Shown here: piece by piece, positions 1-8,691 of the stretch
Position numbering within the stretch: position 1 is the first letter of the stretch
Layout of the letters: each line of letters begins with the position of its first letter
DNA from: Enterobacter oligotrophicus
GTDB lineage: Bacteria > Pseudomonadota > Gammaproteobacteria > Enterobacterales > Enterobacteriaceae
Direction of reading: 5' to 3'
Length of the DNA stretch: 64,000 bases
NCBI RefSeq assembly: GCF_009176645.1
Contig: NZ_AP019007.1
Span: 3,162,001-3,226,000, forward strand
Made by a program: the position numbers and the translations under genes
Notes under the pieces: model-generated
Databases searched by the model: none
What the model was told of the DNA's origin: nothing
The model's input: only the letters and a program-made list of their open reading frames with translations

Positions 1-30
1 GCCGAAGAGGAAAATCAGCAGATAGCCTGA
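1..30 (+). CDS. Possible 3' end of an upstream gene
   Basis: Frame 1 is open for nine codons from the window edge and stops at TGA 28-30. A REP palindrome begins ten bases later, which is a common position just after a gene. The fragment is too short to identify, and it could be non-coding. Confidence 0.3.
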   Translation, partial: AEEENQQIA

Positions 31-39
31 GTCATGTGC

Positions 40-99
40 GCCAGGTGGCGGCTTCGCGTCGAGGGATTTGTCGGCCCGGTAAGCGAAGCGCCACCGGGC
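40..99. repeat. REP pair (BIME-like) downstream of fhuF
   Basis: Two REP-type units in opposite orientation: a degenerate one at about 40-57 and a clear one at 72-99 with the CCCGG...CCGGG palindrome. They lie between the end of fhuF and whatever precedes the window. Such units typically stabilise mRNA 3' ends or bind DNA gyrase or IHF. The degenerate first unit suggests decay. Confidence 0.7.
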
Positions 100-110
100 A
101 ATTCATGATT

Positions 111-899
111 CTACTTCAGCGTGCAATCCCCACACTGCTGAACGTCCGGCAGGCGATAGCGCTGGCAGCAAGTACGACGGACCAGAAGACCGTCACGCGG
201 GACTACCGTCCGGAACAGCGGGTTATCGCGACCATCAGAAAGTTGCTTTGCGAAAAAACAGGACTGGCGCAGTGCATCGACTTTCTCATCACCCAGCAGC
301 GGTTTCATCTCTGTTAAATACCAGTGGATTAAATACCCGGTATTACTCCAGATGAGTTTACCGTTTATCTCACCCGTTTGTTCCAGCGCCTCAATTACCG
401 GAATCAGTGCCCGTGTCACCAGCATTTCCATACGTTCCTGAGCAGATAATTGACGCGCGTTCTGGTCTTCATGAACATCTATCCAGAAGCAGGCCGCGCG
501 GCCCGTCTCGTGGAATTCCACATGGAAATGATCCGGGGAGAGATCCAGCACGCGGTCCTGGGTCAACAACGCCAGCATGACAGGAGGAACCATCAACCCG
601 ATGTACCACTGCGCCCACAGGGACAACAGCGGCTTATTCTCTCGTGCCAGCCCTGGTTGATTGCGGTAGATATGATCGGAATAGGCGGCCAGCAGTGACT
701 GCCGTTCCACAGGACGCTGCCACTGTGCCAGCGTCAATGCGTGATGCGGGTGGGTTTCATCGAGCTTGATAAAATCCAGCAGATGGGAGCGGGTTTCGGC
801 AATTTTTTCCCGGATGGCGTCCGCAAGCGTCACACTCCCCGCGGAGAGACTGGCTCGCCAGAGAATCGGTTCAACGGCTTGTGCGGTACGTGTGGCCAT
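111..899 (-). CDS. fhuF: Siderophore-iron reductase FhuF
   Basis: This cytoplasmic [2Fe-2S] protein reduces ferric iron bound to hydroxamate siderophores such as ferrioxamine or ferrichrome, releasing iron after FhuBCD uptake. The 262-residue protein matches the usual FhuF length. It ends with the family's unusual cluster motif, two adjacent cysteines, ten residues, then C-x2-C, within the last 20 residues. The gene stands alone and faces away from the diguanylate cyclase. A Fur-box-like sequence sits just upstream of the start, consistent with induction by iron starvation. Identity is strong from length, C-terminal motif and synteny. Confidence 0.95.
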   Translation of the reverse strand: MATRTAQAVEPILWRASLSAGSVTLADAIREKIAETRSHLLDFIKLDETHPHHALTLAQWQRPVERQSLLAAYSDHIYRNQPGLARENKPLLSLWAQWYIGLMVPPVMLALLTQDRVLDLSPDHFHVEFHETGRAACFWIDVHEDQNARQLSAQERMEMLVTRALIPVIEALEQTGEINGKLIWSNTGYLIHWYLTEMKPLLGDEKVDALRQSCFFAKQLSDGRDNPLFRTVVPRDGLLVRRTCCQRYRLPDVQQCGDCTLK

Positions 900-916
900 A
901 GGATAGGAATCTAAAT

Positions 917-935
917 GATAATGATTGCCAATCCT
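917..935 (-). promoter_or_regulatory. Fur box upstream of fhuF
   Basis: Read toward fhuF, the 19-base segment ends in AATCATTATC, identical to the right half of the consensus Fur box, while the left half is degenerate. It lies 18 bases before the ATG, where a repressor would cover the promoter. Ferric-uptake-regulator control of fhuF is established in E. coli; the site here is inferred. Confidence 0.75.
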
Positions 936-988
936 AACTATTGGTCATACCGATCGCAAGCCTTTTGTCCCGGAAAGGCGAAGCACAG

Positions 989-2053
989 TCAGGCCACGGG
1001 CAACTCTTCACTCAGGAGGATGTTATTTCGTCCCATATGTTTTGCTTCATAAAGTGCCTTATCTGCCTTTTCCAGCGCGCCCTCGATATCTTCATTCTCG
1101 AAGATGGCAATGCCAATACTGATGGTCACGTTCGTGGCAACGCTTTCGTTAAACATATGCGGGATTTTCAGATCGTACACTTTTTGCCTGATGTGCTCTG
1201 CCGTCTGGCGGGCGTGTTCGAGCGGAATGTTGGACAGCAGAACCATAAACTCTTCACCGCCAAAACGAGCCACAATATCGCGTGAACGCACGGCATCACG
1301 GATGGCTGCCGAGACACGGATCAGCGCCTGGTCGCCCATCATATGGCCGTAGTGGTCGTTGTATGCCTTAAAGTGGTCAATATCCAGCAGCAATACAAAA
1401 TGTTCTCCGTTATCGGCTGTTGGAAGGTTCTCCAGTCGATTCTGCAGGCCGCGACGATTATAGAGACCGGTGAGTGGGTCCATCATGCTCAAATCGGTAA
1501 GCGTTTCCCGTTCTTCCAGCAGGCGGGAGAGCAGCTCCTGGGCGAAACGATCGTTGCGTCGCTGCAAAACGTGATGAATACCAATAGCGACCATTGGCAG
1601 AGCGAATGAATACGCCATCCTGAGCCAGCTATCAGGAGTGCTCAGCCACAGGCAGACCGTAAAAGTGGGCAGTGAATGTAATGTAAAGCCTTTGATGTTA
1701 CTGACAAAGGCCAGCGATCCTATAAACAGCACAGTTAATAGTGCCATTATTAAATAGGTCGACTGATCGTGCCTGATTAACTCAAATTTAGAGACGATTT
1801 GCCAGGCCCATAAAAGACCGAAGATCGCTGAAACAACGGGAATATTTATTTTGCGGTTTCTTTTTTTCCAGTGCCAGATGAGCAGGCCGATGCTGATCGC
1901 GAAAATGGCAAACAGGGGAAGAGATAACACGCGCACTGAATAGAGCGGGTTCGTTACCGAGAACAGCGCAGAGGTCGCATTCAGCAATAAAAACAAACGT
2001 AACGATAATTGATATTTCTTATTGACTAAAGACCGCCAGGATTGTGATGTCAT
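989..2053 (-). CDS. Membrane-anchored diguanylate cyclase (GGDEF)
   Basis: The protein makes cyclic di-GMP from two GTP. About six hydrophobic segments occupy residues 17-165, a likely integral-membrane sensor I cannot assign to a named MASE family. A short coiled linker follows, then a GGDEF domain from about residue 190 opening with DPLTGLYNRR. The active-site signature is GGEEF, intact and presumably active. Five residues upstream is RSRD, the RxxD product-inhibition I-site. There is no EAL domain. The gene sits between fhuF and yjjZ, where E. coli K-12 has no such gene, so it is accessory. Its input signal is unknown; the iron-regulated neighbours are suggestive only. Confidence 0.9.
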   Translation of the reverse strand: MTSQSWRSLVNKKYQLSLRLFLLLNATSALFSVTNPLYSVRVLSLPLFAIFAISIGLLIWHWKKRNRKINIPVVSAIFGLLWAWQIVSKFELIRHDQSTYLIMALLTVLFIGSLAFVSNIKGFTLHSLPTFTVCLWLSTPDSWLRMAYSFALPMVAIGIHHVLQRRNDRFAQELLSRLLEERETLTDLSMMDPLTGLYNRRGLQNRLENLPTADNGEHFVLLLDIDHFKAYNDHYGHMMGDQALIRVSAAIRDAVRSRDIVARFGGEEFMVLLSNIPLEHARQTAEHIRQKVYDLKIPHMFNESVATNVTISIGIAIFENEDIEGALEKADKALYEAKHMGRNNILLSEELPVA

Positions 2054-2253
2054 ATTAGTGCGTTTTTAATATTATTAATTAAAACAAATAAATAGGTGTT
2101 GGTGTGAAATAGCGAATGCAAGAAATTGAATAATAATTATCAGAAAAATTTTATAGGTTGCTAACCGGTGTGCAATTTATCACCTTACACATTTCCTGTC
2201 ATTATGGGAAAGGTAAATGTCAGGCAGAAAATCTGCGCCTTTCATGCTGACAA

Positions 2254-2291
2254 ATGATAATCCTTATCATATGATATTGGTTATCATTATC
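2254..2291 (+). promoter_or_regulatory. Tandem Fur boxes before yjjZ
   Basis: Positions 2254-2270 form a perfect inverted repeat, ATGATAA-TCC-TTATCAT. It is followed at 2273-2291 by a second Fur-box-like segment ending TTATCATTATC. The pair ends 18 bases before the yjjZ start. The same sites are about 200 bases upstream of the divergent diguanylate cyclase gene, so they could act on both, though position favours yjjZ. Confidence 0.8.
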
Positions 2292-2309
2292 GCTGCGAGA
2301 GGGTGAACC

Positions 2310-2540
2310 ATGTTGAGCAGAGCGCTGGGAAGTGGTTGGGGAGTGTTACTGCCTGGGGCAATCATTGGCGGTTTAATGTTTGCCGATCTCTCCATCGACG
2401 TCTGGAAAGCGATGATAGTGTCAGGTTTACTGGTGACGTCGGGAATGATCTGGCATAAGCAATTGCGGCACTTTGTGTTGTTACCATCATGCGTCGCGCT
2501 GGTCAGTGGAATCCTGGTAATACTGATGAGTTTGAAATAA
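2310..2540 (+). CDS. yjjZ: Small inner-membrane protein YjjZ (DUF1435)
   Basis: A 76-residue hydrophobic protein with about three membrane segments (roughly residues 10-26, 33-47 and 55-74) and a KQLRH motif in the middle. Sequence and position beside fhuF and the leucine tRNA cluster match the E. coli YjjZ family, whose function is unknown. A GAGAGGG ribosome-binding site precedes the ATG. Two Fur boxes immediately upstream predict iron repression, so a role in iron limitation is plausible. The assignment rests on remembered similarity and synteny. Confidence 0.85.
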   Translation: MLSRALGSGWGVLLPGAIIGGLMFADLSIDVWKAMIVSGLLVTSGMIWHKQLRHFVLLPSCVALVSGILVILMSLK

Positions 2541-2582
2541 CTGGGAAAAATCAGAGGTACATCAGAAGGGATGTAAGATAAT

Positions 2583-2669
2583 TGGTGCGAGGGGGGGGAC
2601 TTGAACCCCCACGTCCGTAAGGACACTAACACCTGAAGCTAGCGCGTCTACCAATTCCGCCACCTTCGC
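2583..2669 (-). tRNA. leuQ: tRNA-Leu (CAG), third gene of the cluster
   Basis: An 87-nt class II tRNA with an encoded CCA end. The anticodon loop TTCAGGT gives anticodon CAG (complement of 2633-2635), reading CUG, the commonest leucine codon in enterics. The long variable arm has a GTCC/GGAC stem. It is the last of three near-identical copies transcribed leftward; naming among leuQ, leuP and leuV follows order only. Confidence 0.97.
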
Positions 2670-2701
2670 ACAGTCATCTTACTGATTTGATATCGCCTCG
2701 T

Positions 2702-2788
2702 TGGTGCGAGGGGGGGGACTTGAACCCCCACGTCCGTAAGAACACTAACACCTGAAGCTAGCGCGTCTACCAATTCCGCCACCTTCGC
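2702..2788 (-). tRNA. leuP: tRNA-Leu (CAG), middle gene
   Basis: Second 87-nt tRNA-Leu with anticodon CAG and encoded CCA. It differs from both neighbours at one base, position 2741, which replaces a C-G pair of the variable arm with a U-G wobble. All other arms match. It is separated from the flanking tRNAs by 32 and 28 bases, indicating a polycistronic tRNA transcript. Confidence 0.97.
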
Positions 2789-2816
2789 CCAGTGCGAGCA
2801 ATATCAACGTGATTTA

Positions 2817-2903
2817 TGGTGCGAGGGGGGGGACTTGAACCCCCACGTCCGTAAGGACACTAACACCTGAAGCTAGCGCGTCTACCAATTCCGCCACCTT
2901 CGC
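2817..2903 (-). tRNA. leuV: tRNA-Leu (CAG), promoter-proximal gene
   Basis: First transcribed of the three tRNA-Leu genes. It is 87 nt with anticodon CAG, encoded CCA and the class II variable arm. A strong stable-RNA-type promoter lies about 40 bases upstream. Confidence 0.97.
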
Positions 2904-2937
2904 ATACCATCGACACTGTAAAAGTATCGTAACCACG

Positions 2938-2972
2938 GAGGCGCATTCTAGATGTTTTCAGCTTTACGTCAA
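2938..2972 (-). promoter_or_regulatory. Promoter of the tRNA-Leu cluster
   Basis: On the minus strand there is a -35 TTGACG (2967-2972), a 16-base spacer and a -10 TAGAAT (2945-2950), followed by a GCGCC discriminator. A GC-rich discriminator is typical of tRNA and rRNA promoters repressed by ppGpp and DksA, so stringent control is inferred. Confidence 0.85.
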
Positions 2973-3021
2973 CAGAAAAATGCGCTCGGGGTTTTAATTG
3001 CTGCAAAAATGGCCGTTATGT

Positions 3022-4053
3022 TTACGCTTTCTTCGCCTGTCGGGTCATCACGGTACGGTAGACCTTAAAGCGTCCCGTCTGGGCGATGACTTCGTGGAAG
3101 CCGAAGGTTTCATCCAGCACTTTCGGGTACGGCAGGAAGGCGTTAGCCACGATACGCAATTCACCACCGCTGTTAAGATGGCGAACGGCACCACGAATCA
3201 GCGTTTGTGCGGCCTCAAGGCTGGTCTCCATACCGTCGTGGAACGGCGGGTTAGAGATAATCATGTCGAAACGACCGGTGATGTCAGAGAAGACGTTGCT
3301 GGCAATCACGTCGCCTTCAATCCCGTTTGCGGCAAGCGTTGCGCGGCTGGCTTCTACCGCCGGGGCGCTGACATCACACAGGGTTAAACGCACTTTTGGC
3401 GAATGGCTGGCAAGCACGGTAGCAAGCACACCTGCACCACAGCCAACGTCCAGCACTTTCCCTTTGGTGTGTGGCGTCAGAGTGGAGAGCAGCAGCTTAC
3501 TGCCCGTGTCCAGCGCGTCACGGCTGAACACGCCCGGCAGCGTTTTGATGGTCAGGCCGTCAAGCTGATACTCATCCCAGAATGCCTGAGCATCAAAGGT
3601 GGTCTGTTTTTCCAGACGTCCATGGTACAGACCACAGCGGCGGGCGCTGTCGACTTTGTTCAGTGGCGCGTATGCTTCCAGCATCTGTTCAGCACTACGC
3701 ACGCCGCTGCGGTTCTCACCGACCACGAAAATATCGCAACCGACGGGCAGCAGAGAAAGCAGGTTCATCAGCTGGAATTGCGCTTCCGGTTTGTTCTTCG
3801 GCCAGTAGTAGATCAGCGTGTCGCAGTCGGCGACATCGCTCGGTTCTGCCACCAGGCTAAAACGCGCGCGTTCGCCCATCTGGCGGCTCAGCACCTGCCA
3901 GTGGTGGAAATATTGGGTGTGGGCACGGCTTTCAGCACAGTCGAAACGCGCAGGCAGGTCATCCTGCATATCTCCGGCAAACAGAATACGGCTTTGTTCG
4001 AAATCATCACTGTGGCGCAGCAAGACTTCACTTGCCGGGGTAAATGCAGACAT
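3022..4053 (-). CDS. rsmC: 16S rRNA m2G1207 methyltransferase RsmC
   Basis: Uses S-adenosylmethionine to methylate N2 of G1207 in 16S rRNA during 30S assembly. The 343-residue protein has the duplicated-fold N-terminal half and a catalytic C-terminal half. The SAM-binding loop VLDVGCGAG lies near residue 200 and the N-methyltransferase motif SNPPFHDG near residue 265. Length and position opposite holD match E. coli. The gene is divergent from holD across a 102-base gap that must hold both promoters. Confidence 0.96.
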   Translation of the reverse strand: MSAFTPASEVLLRHSDDFEQSRILFAGDMQDDLPARFDCAESRAHTQYFHHWQVLSRQMGERARFSLVAEPSDVADCDTLIYYWPKNKPEAQFQLMNLLSLLPVGCDIFVVGENRSGVRSAEQMLEAYAPLNKVDSARRCGLYHGRLEKQTTFDAQAFWDEYQLDGLTIKTLPGVFSRDALDTGSKLLLSTLTPHTKGKVLDVGCGAGVLATVLASHSPKVRLTLCDVSAPAVEASRATLAANGIEGDVIASNVFSDITGRFDMIISNPPFHDGMETSLEAAQTLIRGAVRHLNSGGELRIVANAFLPYPKVLDETFGFHEVIAQTGRFKVYRTVMTRQAKKA

Positions 4054-4155
4054 GAATTGTTCCTCAATAAACTCAGGCGGGGATTATAGTAGGTAGATGG
4101 CGCAGTTTCGACACATTTGCTATATTTGCGCGCCTGAGAGACAGGAGTTTTCGCT

Positions 4156-4569
4156 ATGACATCCCGACGAGACTGGCAGTTGCAGCAACTGGGCATCACC
4201 CAGTGGGCCTTGCGTCGCCCGACGGCGTTGCAGGGCGAAATCGCTATCTCCATCCCTGCGCATGTTCGCCTGGTGATGGTGGCGGAAGCGCTGCCTGCCC
4301 TGAATGAAACGCTGATCGTGGATGTTCTTCGAAGCCTGAAGCTGACGCCCGAACAGGTATTACAACTGACACCAGAAAGGGTTGCGATGCTCCCGCCTGA
4401 CAGCCGTTGCAACAGCTGGCGAATGGGGGCGGTCGATGACATCGCCTTTGAGGGGAGCCACCTTTGCTCGCCTGTGCTGGAAGAACTAAAAGCCAACCCA
4501 AAAGCGCGCAGCGCGCTATGGCAACAAATTTGCGAATATGAACACGATTTCTTCCCTCACGACGCCTGA
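4156..4569 (+). CDS. holD: DNA polymerase III psi subunit HolD
   Basis: Psi bridges the clamp-loader complex and the chi subunit, linking DNA polymerase III holoenzyme to single-strand-binding protein. The 137-residue length equals E. coli HolD, and the N-terminal SRRDWQLQQLGITQW segment resembles the region that binds the clamp loader. The start ATG follows an AGGAG site. The 3' end overlaps rimI by 32 bases in another frame, so the two genes are translationally coupled, as in E. coli. Confidence 0.95.
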   Translation: MTSRRDWQLQQLGITQWALRRPTALQGEIAISIPAHVRLVMVAEALPALNETLIVDVLRSLKLTPEQVLQLTPERVAMLPPDSRCNSWRMGAVDDIAFEGSHLCSPVLEELKANPKARSALWQQICEYEHDFFPHDA

Positions 4570-4981
4570 TCTGACAACGGCGTTTGCGATTGAGACGCGC
4601 GCCCATGCCTTTCCATGGAGCGAAAAAACGTTTGCCAGCAATCAGGGCGAACGCTATCTGAATTACCGGCTGGATGTTGACGGCACAATGGCCGCGTTTG
4701 CCATCACGCAGGTCGTACTGGATGAGGCGACGCTGTTTAATATTGCGGTTGATCCCGCATTTCAGCGCCGTGGGCTGGGAAGGCAACTGCTGGAGCATCT
4801 GATTCGCGAACTGGAAACCCGTGACGTTTTCACCCTGTGGCTGGAAGTACGCGCATCGAACGCCGCTGCCATCGCGCTCTATGAAAGCCTGGGCTTTAAC
4901 GAGGCGACAATTCGCCGTAACTACTACCCCACCGCAGAGGGACGTGAAGACGCCATCATTATGGCTCTGCCGATTGGATAA
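4538..4981 (+). CDS. rimI: Ribosomal protein S18-alanine N-acetyltransferase RimI
   Basis: A GNAT-fold enzyme that transfers acetyl from acetyl-CoA to the N-terminal alanine of ribosomal protein S18. The 147-residue sequence carries the acetyl-CoA pyrophosphate loop [11 protein letters not shown] near residues 72-82 and the conserved [19 protein letters not shown] segment near residues 104-122. It starts inside the holD coding region (32-base overlap) and precedes yjjG by 19 bases, forming a holD-rimI-yjjG operon. Confidence 0.95.
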   Translation: MNTISSLTTPDLTTAFAIETRAHAFPWSEKTFASNQGERYLNYRLDVDGTMAAFAITQVVLDEATLFNIAVDPAFQRRGLGRQLLEHLIRELETRDVFTLWLEVRASNAAAIALYESLGFNEATIRRNYYPTAEGREDAIIMALPIG

Positions 4982-5000
4982 CGAATATAAGGTTGTAACG

Positions 5001-5678
5001 ATGAAATGGGACTGGATTTTCTTTGATGCTGACGAAACGCTGTTTACGTTTGACTCGTTCGGTGGCCTACAGCGGATGTTTCTGGATTATAGTGTTACCT
5101 TCACCGCAGAAGATTTTCAGGACTATCAGGCGGTGAATAAACCGCTGTGGGTGGATTACCAGAACGGTGCCATCACCGCGTTACAGCTGCAGCACCAGCG
5201 CTTTGATGTCTGGGCGGAGCGGTTGAACGTCAGCCCTGGCTTGCTGAACGATGCGTTTCTCAACGCAATGGCGGATATTTGTGCGCCATTGCCTGGGGCC
5301 GTTTCCCTGCTGGATTCACTGAAAGGCAAGGTAAAGCTCGGGATTATCACCAACGGCTTTACCGCGCTTCAACAGATCCGTCTTGAGCGTACCGGCCTGC
5401 GCGATCATTTTGACGCGCTGGTGATTTCCGAAGAGGTGGGCGTGCCTAAACCGGACCCGCGCATTTTCGATTATGCGCTGGAACTGGCGGGTAATCCTGA
5501 CCGCGAGCGTGTCCTGATGGTCGGCGACACCGCTGAATCGGATATACTCGGCGGCATGAACTCCGGCCTGTCGACCGTCTGGCTGAATGCGCACGGCCGT
5601 GAACAACCTGAAGGTATCCAGCCGACCTGGACCGTCACGTCATTGAACGAACTGGAGCAGCTCCTGTGTAAACAATGA
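5001..5678 (+). CDS. yjjG: HAD-family pyrimidine nucleotidase YjjG (dUMP phosphatase)
   Basis: A cytoplasmic HAD phosphatase that dephosphorylates dUMP, UMP, dTMP and damaged pyrimidine nucleotides, a house-cleaning role. The nucleophile motif DADETLF is at residues 9-15, the threonine/asparagine motif in GIITNGF and the acidic motif in VGDTAESD. I chose the ATG at 5001, giving 225 residues, because the family begins [13 protein letters not shown]. Upstream in-frame codons overlap rimI and are not conserved. It is the last gene of the holD-rimI-yjjG group. Confidence 0.94.
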   Translation: MKWDWIFFDADETLFTFDSFGGLQRMFLDYSVTFTAEDFQDYQAVNKPLWVDYQNGAITALQLQHQRFDVWAERLNVSPGLLNDAFLNAMADICAPLPGAVSLLDSLKGKVKLGIITNGFTALQQIRLERTGLRDHFDALVISEEVGVPKPDPRIFDYALELAGNPDRERVLMVGDTAESDILGGMNSGLSTVWLNAHGREQPEGIQPTWTVTSLNELEQLLCKQ

Positions 5679-5770
5679 TTGCCTGCCCCCTATTGATGGG
5701 TAAAATAGCCGCATTTTTCGTATTCCATGATGCGCGGCCTGCTGCCGCGCTTATATAAGAAGATTTGATT

Positions 5771-7360
5771 ATGACGTTGTCTCCTTATCTGCAAGAGGTG
5801 GCCAAGCGCCGCACTTTTGCCATTATCTCGCACCCCGATGCCGGTAAAACGACCATCACTGAGAAGGTGCTGCTGTTCGGACAGGCGATTCAGACTGCCG
5901 GTACGGTAAAAGGCCGGGGCTCCAGCCAGCATGCGAAATCCGACTGGATGGAGATGGAAAAACAGCGTGGTATTTCGATTACCACCTCCGTGATGCAGTT
6001 CCCGTATCACAACTGCCTGGTGAATCTGCTGGACACCCCTGGCCACGAAGACTTCTCTGAAGATACCTACCGTACGCTGACGGCGGTGGACTGCTGCCTG
6101 ATGGTCATCGACGCCGCGAAAGGTGTAGAAGACCGTACCCGTAAGCTGATGGAAGTCACCCGTCTGCGCGATACGCCGATCCTGACCTTCATGAACAAAC
6201 TCGACCGTGACATCCGCGATCCGATGGAGCTGATGGATGAAGTGGAAAACGAGCTGAAGATCGCCTGTGCGCCAATCACCTGGCCGATCGGCTGCGGTAA
6301 GCTGTTCAAGGGTGTTTATCATCTTTATAAAGACGAAACCTATCTTTATCAGACCGGTAAAGGCCACACCATTCAGGAAGTGCGCATTGTGAAAGGTCTG
6401 GACAACCCGGATCTGGACGCTGCGGTAGGTGAAGAGCTGGCTGCACAGTTGCGTGACGAGCTGGAGCTGGTCAAAGGTGCGTCTCACGAATTCGACAAAG
6501 AGCTGTTCCTGAGCGGTGAAATCACTCCGGTCTTCTTTGGTACTGCACTGGGTAACTTCGGTGTTGACCACATGCTCGACGGTCTGGTGGAGTGGGCTCC
6601 GCAGCCGATGCCGCGCAAAACAGATACCCGTGAAGTGGAAGCGAAGGAAGAGAAATTCACCGGCTTCGTCTTTAAAATTCAGGCCAACATGGACCCGAAA
6701 CACCGCGACCGCGTGGCCTTTATGCGTGTGGTGTCCGGCAAATATGAGAAGGGCATGAAGCTGCGCCAGGTGCGCATTGGTAAAGACGTGGTGATTTCCG
6801 ACGCACTGACCTTTATGGCAGGCGATCGCTCCCACGTTGAAGAAGCGTATCCGGGCGACATCATCGGTCTGCATAACCACGGCACCATCCAGATTGGCGA
6901 TACCTTCACCCAGGGCGAAATGATGAAGTTCACCGGTATTCCGAACTTCGCGCCGGAACTGTTCCGTCGTATTCGTCTGCGCGATCCGCTGAAGCAGAAA
7001 CAGCTGCTGAAAGGCCTGGTACAGCTTTCCGAAGAGGGCGCAGTCCAGGTGTTCCGTCCGATTGCCAACAACGACCTGATCGTGGGTGCCGTCGGTGTGC
7101 TGCAGTTCGACGTGGTCGTTGCGCGTCTGAAGAGCGAGTACAACGTGGAAGCGATTTACGAATCGGTGAACGTGGCGACGGCGCGCTGGGTTGAGTGTTC
7201 CGACGTGAAGAAGTTCGAAGAGTTTAAGCGTAAGAACGAAATTCAGCTGGCGCTGGATGGCGGCGATAACCTGACCTATATCGCGCCAACGATGGTGAAC
7301 CTGAACCTGACGCAGGAACGTTATCCTGACGTGCAGTTCCGCAAAACACGCGAGCACTAA
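5771..7360 (+). CDS. prfC: Peptide chain release factor 3 (RF3)
   Basis: A translational GTPase that ejects RF1 or RF2 from the ribosome after peptide release. G-domain motifs are visible: SHPDAGKTT (G1), the DTPGHEDF switch II motif (G3) and NKLD (G4), followed by beta-barrel domains. The start at 5771 gives 529 residues, equal to E. coli RF3. An in-frame TTG two codons earlier is less likely because an AGAAGA ribosome-binding site is spaced for the ATG. A strong terminator follows, so it is transcribed separately from osmY. Confidence 0.97.
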   Translation: MTLSPYLQEVAKRRTFAIISHPDAGKTTITEKVLLFGQAIQTAGTVKGRGSSQHAKSDWMEMEKQRGISITTSVMQFPYHNCLVNLLDTPGHEDFSEDTYRTLTAVDCCLMVIDAAKGVEDRTRKLMEVTRLRDTPILTFMNKLDRDIRDPMELMDEVENELKIACAPITWPIGCGKLFKGVYHLYKDETYLYQTGKGHTIQEVRIVKGLDNPDLDAAVGEELAAQLRDELELVKGASHEFDKELFLSGEITPVFFGTALGNFGVDHMLDGLVEWAPQPMPRKTDTREVEAKEEKFTGFVFKIQANMDPKHRDRVAFMRVVSGKYEKGMKLRQVRIGKDVVISDALTFMAGDRSHVEEAYPGDIIGLHNHGTIQIGDTFTQGEMMKFTGIPNFAPELFRRIRLRDPLKQKQLLKGLVQLSEEGAVQVFRPIANNDLIVGAVGVLQFDVVVARLKSEYNVEAIYESVNVATARWVECSDVKKFEEFKRKNEIQLALDGGDNLTYIAPTMVNLNLTQERYPDVQFRKTREH

Positions 7361-7370
7361 TCCCCTCTCA

Positions 7371-7400
7371 GAGCACGGCAGCCGCCGTGCTCTTCTTTTA
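7371..7400 (+). terminator. Rho-independent terminator of prfC
   Basis: The perfect 9-bp stem GAGCACGGC/GCCGTGCTC (7371-7379 and 7384-7392) has a four-base loop and is followed by a T-rich tract. It lies ten bases after the prfC stop. Confidence 0.9.
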
Positions 7401-7484
7401 TTCCTGTCTTATTAATCCCTTGCGGAATGTTCTTAATTCATCGAATTTTTTCGCTTATCGCTCGTTTTTTACCCGATTCTGAAA

Positions 7485-7520
7485 GCGACACTGTGATTGT
7501 GATCTATATTTAACTCAGTG
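7485..7520 (+). promoter_or_regulatory. Probable RpoS-type promoter of osmY
   Basis: A CTATATT -10 element at 7504-7510 lies within a segment resembling the E. coli osmY promoter (GTGATCTATATTTAAC), with no good -35. A C preceding the -10 hexamer and absence of a -35 are typical of sigma-S promoters. osmY is a classic stationary-phase and osmotic-stress gene. The leader to the start codon is about 150 bases. Confidence 0.7.
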
Positions 7521-7664
7521 TTTAACACCGGGCGTGGATGAATTAACTGTTCAATGCATGTCATTTGGTTCTCCATTTCGTCCTGGTGTTTATTCGCAAT
7601 ATATAAAACTAGCAATTAGGGAAGTATGTCGCCCGAATGACGGGCAAAACACAGGAATACATCG

Positions 7665-8282
7665 ATGAATATGACAAGACTGAAGATTTCTAAAACTCTG
7701 CTGGCTGTGACGCTGGGTAGCGTTCTGGTAAGTGGTTCTGCTTTTGCGGAAACCAGTACCATGGATAAAGCACAGTCCACTGCCAATAGCGCAGGGGAAA
7801 AAATCGATAGCTCTATGAATAAAGTCGGTAATTTCATGGATGACAGCTCTATCACAGCAAAAGTGAAAGCCGCACTGGTGGATGATGAAAACATCAAGAG
7901 CACCGATATCTCTGTCAAAACCGACAAAAAAGTGGTCACCCTGAGTGGTTTTGTTGAAAGCCAGGCTCAGGCTGAACAGGCCGTAAAAGTGGCGAAAGGC
8001 GTTGAAGGTGTAACGTCCGTGAGCGACAAACTGCACGTTCGTGACAGTAAAAATGCGTCAGTGAAAGGTTATGCCGGGGATGCGGCAACTACCAGTGAAA
8101 TCAAAGCTAAACTATTAGCGGATGACATCGTACCTTCACGTAAAGTGAAAGTTGAAACGACCGATGGTGTGGTTCAGCTTTCCGGTACGGTAGATTCACA
8201 GGCACAAATTGAACGTGCCGAAACGATCGCGAAAGCGATTGATGGTGTGAAAAGCGTCAAAAATGATCTGAAAGCGAAGTAA
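7665..8282 (+). CDS. osmY: Periplasmic osmotically inducible protein OsmY
   Basis: A periplasmic stress protein with chaperone-like activity toward exported proteins. The 205-residue precursor has a signal peptide (residues 1-28, ending AFA before ETST) and two BON domains at about residues 59-126 and 138-205, which bind membranes or hydrophobic surfaces. It is slightly longer than E. coli OsmY because of the linker after the signal. The gene precedes ytjA and is expected to respond to RpoS. Confidence 0.95.
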   Translation: MNMTRLKISKTLLAVTLGSVLVSGSAFAETSTMDKAQSTANSAGEKIDSSMNKVGNFMDDSSITAKVKAALVDDENIKSTDISVKTDKKVVTLSGFVESQAQAEQAVKVAKGVEGVTSVSDKLHVRDSKNASVKGYAGDAATTSEIKAKLLADDIVPSRKVKVETTDGVVQLSGTVDSQAQIERAETIAKAIDGVKSVKNDLKAK

Positions 8283-8406
8283 ATCATCATTCGCCCGTTT
8301 GGCTGAGGCCAGCGGGTGAAATAAGAACGACACTGGAATAACGCCGGTGAGTGACCTGAGCGCTCACGTTTAGCGGCCGACATTAACTATGGTAAAGGAG
8401 AGGCTT

Positions 8407-8568
8407 ATGTTTCGTTGGGGCATTATATTTCTGGTTATCGCGTTAATTGCCGCCGCACTGGGCTTTGGCGGACTGGCGGGTACAGCGGCATGGGCAGCGA
8501 AAATTGTCTTCGTCGTGGGTATCATCCTGTTCCTGGTCAGCCTGTTTACGGGTCGACGCCGTCCTTAG
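8407..8568 (+). CDS. ytjA: Small membrane protein YtjA (DUF1328)
   Basis: A 53-residue protein starting [20 protein letters not shown], with two membrane segments (residues 4-25 and 30-46) and a basic tail GRRRP. This matches the YtjA/DUF1328 family in length and sequence; its function is unknown. A strong AAAGGAGAGG ribosome-binding site precedes the ATG. It follows osmY by 124 bases and ends at its own terminator, so it may share the stress response of osmY. Confidence 0.9.
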   Translation: MFRWGIIFLVIALIAAALGFGGLAGTAAWAAKIVFVVGIILFLVSLFTGRRRP

Positions 8569-8594
8569 CAAAACGCTATCTGAGAATACCAACC

Positions 8595-8625
8595 AAAGCC
8601 AGTCCATGTGACTGGCTTTTTCTCG
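8595..8625 (+). terminator. Rho-independent terminator after ytjA
   Basis: A 10-bp perfect stem, AAAGCCAGTC/GACTGGCTTT (8595-8604 and 8610-8619), with a five-base loop and a following T run. Confidence 0.9.
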
Positions 8626-8691
8626 TTTGAGTCCCAGGGCCGATGTGCGTTACTGTGTCTTAACAGAACAACTAAAAACAGGAAAGCAGAG

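Noticed and set aside
5690..7357. A 555-codon open frame on the minus strand opposite prfC
   Set aside because: It lies exactly antisense to a well-conserved gene, has no recognisable domain, and is His/Gln/Arg-rich as expected from the complement of high-GC codons. It is a shadow frame.
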